From: JACMJP01 sp046160675
GTDB taxonomy: Bacteria; Bacteroidota; Bacteroidia; Chitinophagales; BACL12
Direction: 5' to 3'
Length of the DNA stretch: 6,280 bases
NCBI GenBank assembly: GCA_046160675.1
Contig: JBJXHH010000189.1
Span: 1 to 6,280 of the forward strand
Shown here in pieces: positions 6,267 through 6,280 of this stretch. Position 1 is the first letter of the stretch. Every line of letters begins with the position of its first letter. The position numbers and the translations under genes are program-made. The notes beneath the pieces are model-generated. The model was not told the DNA's origin. It did not search any database and was given only the letters and a program-made list of their open reading frames with translations.

Positions 6267-6280
6267 ATGGCAATTATTAA
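6267..6280 (+). CDS. Possible start of a divergent gene (runs off right edge)
   Basis: An ATG at 6267 opens MAII and then leaves the window. It follows a plausible plus-strand promoter and an A-rich leader without a Shine-Dalgarno sequence, which is normal for this group. Only four full codons are visible, so nothing can be said about the product, and the ATG may be chance. Confidence 0.25.

Larger units (their letters stand above)
5791..6280. other. Non-coding region upstream of the repeat-protein gene
   Basis: This is 490 bp of A/T-rich DNA with no credible ORF on either strand apart from a possible start at 6267. It holds an inverted repeat next to the start codon (5799-5815), a bulged hairpin (5880-5908), a lone TAGATTTG box on the minus strand (5967-5960), two TGACAT words one helical turn apart (6036-6052), a small palindrome (6139-6150) and a plus-strand promoter-like pair (6217-6247). 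I see no tRNA, rRNA or recognisable regulatory RNA. Confidence 0.7.

Overview
The window looks like chromosomal DNA of a member of the phylum Bacteroidota (order not resolved). Four things point there: a secreted protein ending in a type IX secretion (T9SS) type A C-terminal sorting domain, a TAnnTTTG-type -7 promoter box in front of pntA1, start codons without Shine-Dalgarno sequences in A/T-rich leaders, and moderately low GC. All confident genes lie on the minus strand, so the window reads right to left.

Layout, right to left. Positions 5791-6280 are a 490-bp non-coding region with several small inverted and direct repeats. At its far right is a possible plus-strand gene start (ATG at 6267) behind a plausible promoter. 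Positions 5790-2131 encode one 1219-residue secreted protein: signal peptide, an N-terminal region of about 210 residues that I do not recognise, eleven tandem repeats of about 67 residues of the MopE-like 'putative metal-binding motif' type, two Ig-like domains, and the T9SS sorting domain. A strong intrinsic terminator (about 2001-2035) ends this unit. A promoter box at 1913-1920 then starts the next one, the proton-translocating NAD(P)+ transhydrogenase operon: pntA1 (NAD-binding domain I, 1890-754), pntA2 (short three-helix membrane subunit, 671-354) and pntB (start at 272, running off the left edge).

How the genes work together. The three pnt genes encode one inner-membrane complex in the split-alpha arrangement known from Rhodospirillum rubrum. 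It uses the proton-motive force to reduce NADP+ with NADH. The large repeat protein is a separate transcription unit with no evident functional link to pnt. It is predicted to be exported through T9SS, then released or attached to the surface, and it may bind Ca2+ or another metal through its many Asp-rich loops.

I found no mobile element, CRISPR array, tRNA or rRNA, and no convincing novel multi-gene system. The most interesting material is the repeat protein: its DNA shows traces of recent internal duplication or gene conversion, it has an orphan N-terminal region, and its upstream region holds unexplained small structures.
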